Source: Candidatus Omnitrophota bacterium
Lineage (GTDB): Bacteria > Omnitrophota > Omnitrophia > Omnitrophales > JACROU01
DNA: 6,601 nt
Reading direction: 5' to 3'
Assembly (NCBI GenBank): GCA_016206875.1
Contig: JACQQR010000269.1
Location: 1-6,601 of the forward strand
Below are positions 6,481-6,601 of this stretch, one piece after another. The position numbers and the translations under genes are program-made. Under the pieces are notes generated by a model, which was given only the letters and a program-made list of their open reading frames with translations, ran no database searches and had not been told where the DNA came from. Every line of letters begins with the position of its first letter. Positions within the stretch are counted from its first letter, which is position 1.

Positions 6481-6601
6481 GTTCAGGGTGGGTGTCATGC
6501 CAGCGTAGGCTGGCATCTTGTTTTGAGATTTTTCCGCCGAAGGCGGATCCGCCTTCGGCGGAAAGATTCCGGCCTTCGCCGGAATGACACCCACTCTGAA
6601 C
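6481..6601. repeat. Composite palindromic intergenic element with terminal inverted repeats
   Basis: Bases 6481-6498 pair with 6584-6601 as 18-base terminal inverted repeats with one mismatch. Inside each end sits a 20-base hairpin with an 8-bp stem and 4-base loop: 6497-6516 (ATGCCAGC arm) and 6566-6585 (ATTCCGGC arm). The centre, 6531-6564, is a perfect 34-base palindrome that itself contains two smaller CCGCC/GGCGG hairpins. There is no room for a transposase, so it resembles a MITE or REP/BIME-type repeat mobilised in trans. The right terminal repeat ends exactly at the window edge, so the true boundary is unknown. It occupies the DNA directly upstream of hpf, leaving only 26 bases before the start codon. 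Confidence 0.85.
6531..6564. repeat. Perfect 34-base palindrome at the core of the element
   Basis: Each 17-base half is the exact reverse complement of the other, centred on GGATCC. Each half also holds a small hairpin, CCGCC-GAA-GGCGG on one side and CCGCC-TTC-GGCGG on the other. The sequence could therefore fold as one long cruciform or as two short stem-loops. No T-tract follows within the next bases on either strand that would make a clean intrinsic terminator, although AAAAA lies next to it on the minus strand. Confidence 0.85.

Noticed and set aside
6481..6601. CRISPR array or tRNA-like structure
   Set aside because: The repeats are inverted arms of one palindromic element, with no regularly spaced direct repeats and no cloverleaf arrangement.

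Overview
The window holds one tightly packed run of seven genes, all on the minus strand, so transcription goes from high to low coordinates. Gene order is hpf (ribosome hibernation factor), ptsN-like EIIA, hprK (HPr kinase/phosphorylase), yvcK (gluconeogenesis factor with a membrane-anchoring N-terminus), ptsH (HPr), ptsI (Enzyme I) and a bifunctional phosphoglucose/phosphomannose isomerase. Junctions are an 18-base gap, a 1-base gap, a 10-base gap, a 29-base overlap, a 5-base gap and a 4-base ATGA overlap. This is strong evidence for a single operon with translational coupling. No stretch longer than about 150 bases lacks a gene.

Taken together the genes form a regulatory phosphotransferase (PTS) circuit rather than a sugar uptake system. 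EI would take phosphate from phosphoenolpyruvate and pass it to HPr on a histidine, and HPr would pass it to the fructose/Ntr-type EIIA. HprK would add or remove a second phosphate on a conserved HPr serine according to metabolic state. No EIIB or EIIC permease component is present here. YvcK and the isomerase tie the circuit to gluconeogenesis, hexose-phosphate partition and cell-wall precursor supply. HPF ties it to translational dormancy. The order resembles the rpoN-hpf-ptsN-hprK-...-ptsH-ptsI clusters of Proteobacteria, with yvcK inserted next to an HPr as in the Firmicutes yvcK-crh neighbourhood.

The flanks are dispersed-repeat-like DNA. Bases 1-99 carry a perfect 11-bp-stem hairpin of the CCCTCTCCC type. 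Bases 6481-6601 carry a composite palindromic element with terminal inverted repeats. Its two hairpin arms differ by compensatory base changes, and a perfect 34-base palindrome lies at its centre.

The organism is a bacterium of roughly even base composition, with intergenic palindromic repeats and a mixed PTS operon outside the classical Proteobacteria/Firmicutes pattern. An uncultured Gram-negative lineage such as Omnitrophota or a relative is plausible, but this is inference and phylum is not proven by the window.
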